In this document: piece after piece, positions 12,370 to 14,125 of the stretch
How the letters are laid out: the number at the start of each line of letters is the position of its first letter
How positions within the stretch are numbered: the first letter of the stretch is position 1
Source: Clostridia bacterium
GTDB lineage: Bacteria; Bacillota; Clostridia; UMGS1883
Assembly (NCBI GenBank): GCA_021202495.1
Contig: JAJQCX010000206.1
Span: 1 to 14,125 of the forward strand
DNA: 14,125 bases
Direction: 5' to 3'
Program-made: the position numbers and the translations under genes
Notes under the pieces: model-generated
Seen by the model: only the letters and a program-made list of their open reading frames with translations
The model's database searches: none
What the model was told of the DNA's origin: nothing

Positions 12370-13704
12370 ATGAAAAAAACCTCGGAGAAAAAGAAACACA
12401 ATTCGCAGGGCATCGGCGAGAGGGCGATTTATGACGCTCGCGAGCTCGGCGGCGGAAGGATGTTTGTGCTCGGAGTGCAGCACCTTTTCGCAATGTTCGG
12501 CGCGACGGTGCTTGTGCCGATATTGACGGGGCTCAGCGTTTCGTCGACGCTCCTTTTTGCGGGATTGGGAACTCTTTTGTTCCACTTCCTCACAAAGGGA
12601 AAGGTTCCGGCGTTTTTGGGCTCGTCGTTCGCGTTTGTAACGGCTTATACGACAATTGCACCGAAAGGTGAATCTGAGCTTTTGCCCTATGCCTGCATCG
12701 GCGTGGCGTGCGCGGGTGCGCTCTATCTCATTTTGAGCTTTTTGGTAAAAATGTTCGGAGTTAAGAGAGTTATGCGCTTCTTCCCGCCGGTCGTTACGGG
12801 ACCGATGGTTATTGCGATAGGTCTTACGCTGTCAAGTACGGCTGTAGACAACTGCAAAGAAAATTGGGCTATTGCGTTGGTTGCAATTTTTGCGGTTGTG
12901 ATATGCAACATCTGGGGCAAGGGAATGATAAAGATAATTCCCATCATGATAGGCGTTATTGCGTCGTACCTTGCAGCGCTTTGCACGAACAATATGAATC
13001 CTGAGAAAATGACGGCGATAGCCGATGCTGCATGGATAGGTTTGCCGTTCCAATGGGAAAATACTGTTTTTGCGGTGTTCCAAAATCCCGACACGCAGCT
13101 TATTATTAATTCAATAATCGTGATTATGCCGATAGCAATCGCGACGATGATGGAGCACGTCGGAGATATTTGTGCGATAGGTTCGACGACAAAGAAAAAT
13201 TACATTGAGGATCCGGGTCTTCACAGAACGCTTTTGGGCGACGGCTTGGCTACGATTTTGGCGTCGCTCTTCGGCGCTCCGGCGAACACCACATACGGCG
13301 AAAACACCGGCGTTTTGGCGCTGAGCCGGGTGTATGATCCGTGGGTTGTGAGAATTGCGGCAATACTGGCTGTGTTGCTATCTTTTTGCCCCAAGTTCGC
13401 GGCGGTGATTACGGCAATGCCCTCGGCGACGGTCGGCGGCGTTTCGCTCGTCCTTTACGGCATGATTTCGGCGATAGGTGTGAGAAATCTTGTTGAAAAC
13501 AAGGTTGACCTCGCGAAGAGCAGAAACGTTATTATTGCGGCGCTGATATTGGTGCTTGCGATAGGAATTAAGTACAGCGGGGACGGTATTGATATCCCCG
13601 TAGGCGGAACGGTTATATCGCTTTCCGGACTTGCGGTAGCCGCGATTGTCGGCATTATCGCGAACGCGGTTCTTCCGGGCAAGGATTATGAATTCAAAGG
13701 CTGA
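12370..13704 (+). CDS. uraA: Uracil permease (nucleobase:cation symporter-2 family)
   Basis: This 444-aa inner-membrane protein imports uracil with protons for the pyrimidine salvage pathway. It matches UraA/PyrP closely: LGVQHLFAMFGATVLVPIL near residue 34, PAFLGSSFAFVTAY near 79, IPIMIGV near 194, MEHVGDI with Glu262, and NTTYGENTGVLALSRVYDPW with Glu311. Those two Glu align with the substrate-binding Glu241 and Glu290 of E. coli UraA. About 14 hydrophobic segments fit the family. A hydrophilic N-terminus of ~28 residues (KKTSEKKKHN) is somewhat longer than usual. GGGAGG lies 9 bases before the ATG. It is monocistronic, between its own promoter and a strong terminator. No pyr genes lie nearby; xanthine or another nucleobase is a less likely substrate because the NTTYGEN motif is the uracil type. 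Confidence 0.93.
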   Translation: MKKTSEKKKHNSQGIGERAIYDARELGGGRMFVLGVQHLFAMFGATVLVPILTGLSVSSTLLFAGLGTLLFHFLTKGKVPAFLGSSFAFVTAYTTIAPKGESELLPYACIGVACAGALYLILSFLVKMFGVKRVMRFFPPVVTGPMVIAIGLTLSSTAVDNCKENWAIALVAIFAVVICNIWGKGMIKIIPIMIGVIASYLAALCTNNMNPEKMTAIADAAWIGLPFQWENTVFAVFQNPDTQLIINSIIVIMPIAIATMMEHVGDICAIGSTTKKNYIEDPGLHRTLLGDGLATILASLFGAPANTTYGENTGVLALSRVYDPWVVRIAAILAVLLSFCPKFAAVITAMPSATVGGVSLVLYGMISAIGVRNLVENKVDLAKSRNVIIAALILVLAIGIKYSGDGIDIPVGGTVISLSGLAVAAIVGIIANAVLPGKDYEFKG

Positions 13705-13709
13705 TATGT

Positions 13710-13751
13710 GCCAAAACAAAAGCGCCTCGAAAGAGGCGTTTTTGTTTTGGC
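13710..13751 (+). terminator. Strong rho-independent terminator of uraA
   Basis: A 19-bp stem (13710-13728 with 13733-13751), interrupted only by one G-T wobble, closes a GAAA tetraloop. The CGCCTC/GAGGCG core is followed by TTTTTGTTTT. It begins 5 bases after the stop codon. The matching A-run on the left arm means it may work in both directions. Confidence 0.92.
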
Positions 13752-13754
13752 AGT

Positions 13755-13777
13755 GTGGAGTGTTGAGAGTGGAGTGT
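13755..13777. repeat. Short degenerate tandem repeat
   Basis: GTGGAGTGT occurs at 13755-13763 and 13769-13777, a 14-base period, within a G/T/A-rich stretch that lacks cytosine on the plus strand. From memory, similar GTGGAGTGT-like runs recur between genes of gut Clostridia, so this may be the edge of an interspersed repeat. No function is apparent. Confidence 0.5.
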
Positions 13778-13789
13778 GAAGTTGCGGAA

Positions 13790-13812
13790 CAAATTTCGCA
13801 AAGCGAAATTTG
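13790..13812. repeat. Perfect palindrome
   Basis: CAAATTTCGC (13790-13799) and GCGAAATTTG (13803-13812) form a perfect 10-bp stem over an AAA loop, with no U-run after it. It joins directly to the tandem repeat on its left and probably belongs to the same interspersed element. Confidence 0.6.
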
Positions 13813-13833
13813 AATTGATACGCCTGCGGGCGG

Positions 13834-13937
13834 GTATAACGTAACTCTTAATATGGTGGGAAGAAACGTCAAAGAGCGGGAGATGTCAGAGGCGAGCGGG
13901 GGATAAACCCCGATCGTATAATCGAGTTGACGAGAAA
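13834..13937 (+). other. Gene-free stretch with potential RNA structure
   Basis: No convincing gene lies between the uraA terminator and the window end. This purine-rich part could fold: CGTCAA (13867-13872) can pair with TTGACG (13927-13932), enclosing GGGG-ATAAA-CCCC (13899-13911) and CGAT/ATCG (13911-13924, sharing its first C with the previous stem). CTCTT (13845-13849) can pair with AAGAG (13872-13876), partly competing with the long stem. No promoter or terminator frames it and no RNA family is recognised. It may be a structured RNA, the interior of an interspersed repeat, or chance pairing. Confidence 0.25.
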
Positions 13938-14046
13938 ATGCAAAAGCGCATTACTCAATTTGAAATTGTCACAAAAATGGAGAGGGTTTTGTGCAAAAGA
14001 TATAAAAAATTAACGGAAAGCGGAAAAATTTTTCTCGTTTTGTCAA

Positions 14047-14074
14047 TTGAATTTTGCAAAAGGATTGCTATAAT
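14047..14074 (+). promoter_or_regulatory. Promoter-like site facing the right edge
   Basis: TTGAAT (14047-14052), a 16-base spacer and TATAAT (14069-14074) with an upstream TG (extended -10) form a plausible promoter. Initiation near 14081 would fall at a small hairpin, TTGTACC-GCAAA-GGTACAA (14079-14097). Any gene served lies beyond the window. Confidence 0.45.
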
Positions 14075-14125
14075 TCAATTGTACCGCAAAGGTACAAAAC
14101 TTTTTTCATTTTCCCTCCTTTAGTG

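Noticed and set aside
13834..13880. Purine riboswitch suggested by TATAAC...AATATGG
   Set aside because: The conserved junction and loop sequences (such as TTTCTACC) and the third helix are absent, and no purine gene follows in the window.
13938..14123. 61-codon plus-strand frame near the right end
   Set aside because: No ribosome binding site, no recognisable family, and it runs through a promoter-like site and a small hairpin. It is probably a chance frame in AT-rich DNA.

Overview
The window looks like chromosome from a low- to mid-GC Gram-positive bacterium, most likely a gut-type member of Clostridia. The grounds are strong AGGAGG-type ribosome binding sites, several near-consensus sigma-A promoters with exact 17-bp spacers, tRNA genes that encode CCA, a BspA/Ig-like surface protein, a WG-repeat zinc-ribbon membrane protein, and a MarR plus heterodimeric ABC exporter operon. 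No species is claimed. Coordinates and motifs were read by eye; no database search was run.

Left part (1-5050, all minus strand). The first ~55 bases resemble the end of an IS3-family (IS150-like) element running off the left edge. Next is a secreted surface protein (GLUG-like region, Ig-like BIG_2 domain, BspA-type leucine-rich repeats) with a textbook promoter. A RelB/DinJ antitoxin follows, then a YafQ-type toxin broken by loss of its start codon and by a frameshift, with a terminator behind it. A two-gene tRNA operon (Met, Glu) has its own consensus promoter and terminator. The core translation operon rpsB-tsf comes next, with a structured 5' leader.

Middle part (5100-11440, plus strand). 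A MarR-type regulator is transcribed divergently from rpsB. Its promoter overlaps an inverted repeat, and it overlaps the first of two ABC half-transporters. The pair has the complementary defects of a heterodimeric exporter: the first subunit lacks the catalytic Glu and switch His, and the second has an altered signature motif. A separately promoted small HPr-like protein follows, then a terminator-like hairpin, then an acidic membrane protein with a zinc ribbon before the membrane segment, eleven WG repeats and a second Cys/His cluster at its end.

Right part (11441-14125). An AT-richer sugar O-acetyltransferase gene of the Maa/LacA type is followed by a short orphan transcription unit: consensus promoter, two tandem ~36-nt hairpin-forming repeats and a strong terminator, with no credible protein. 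This is the best small-RNA candidate in the window. A uracil permease (UraA/NCS2) follows with its own promoter and a very strong terminator. The last ~370 bases hold no convincing gene. They contain a short tandem repeat, a perfect palindrome, a potentially structured purine-rich stretch, a promoter-like site and a 13-codon minus-strand mini-ORF with a strong ribosome binding site.

No complete unknown multi-gene system is visible. The items most worth a second look are the tandem-repeat small transcript, the decayed toxin beside an intact antitoxin, the HPr-like/WG-repeat pair and the structured stretch at the right end.
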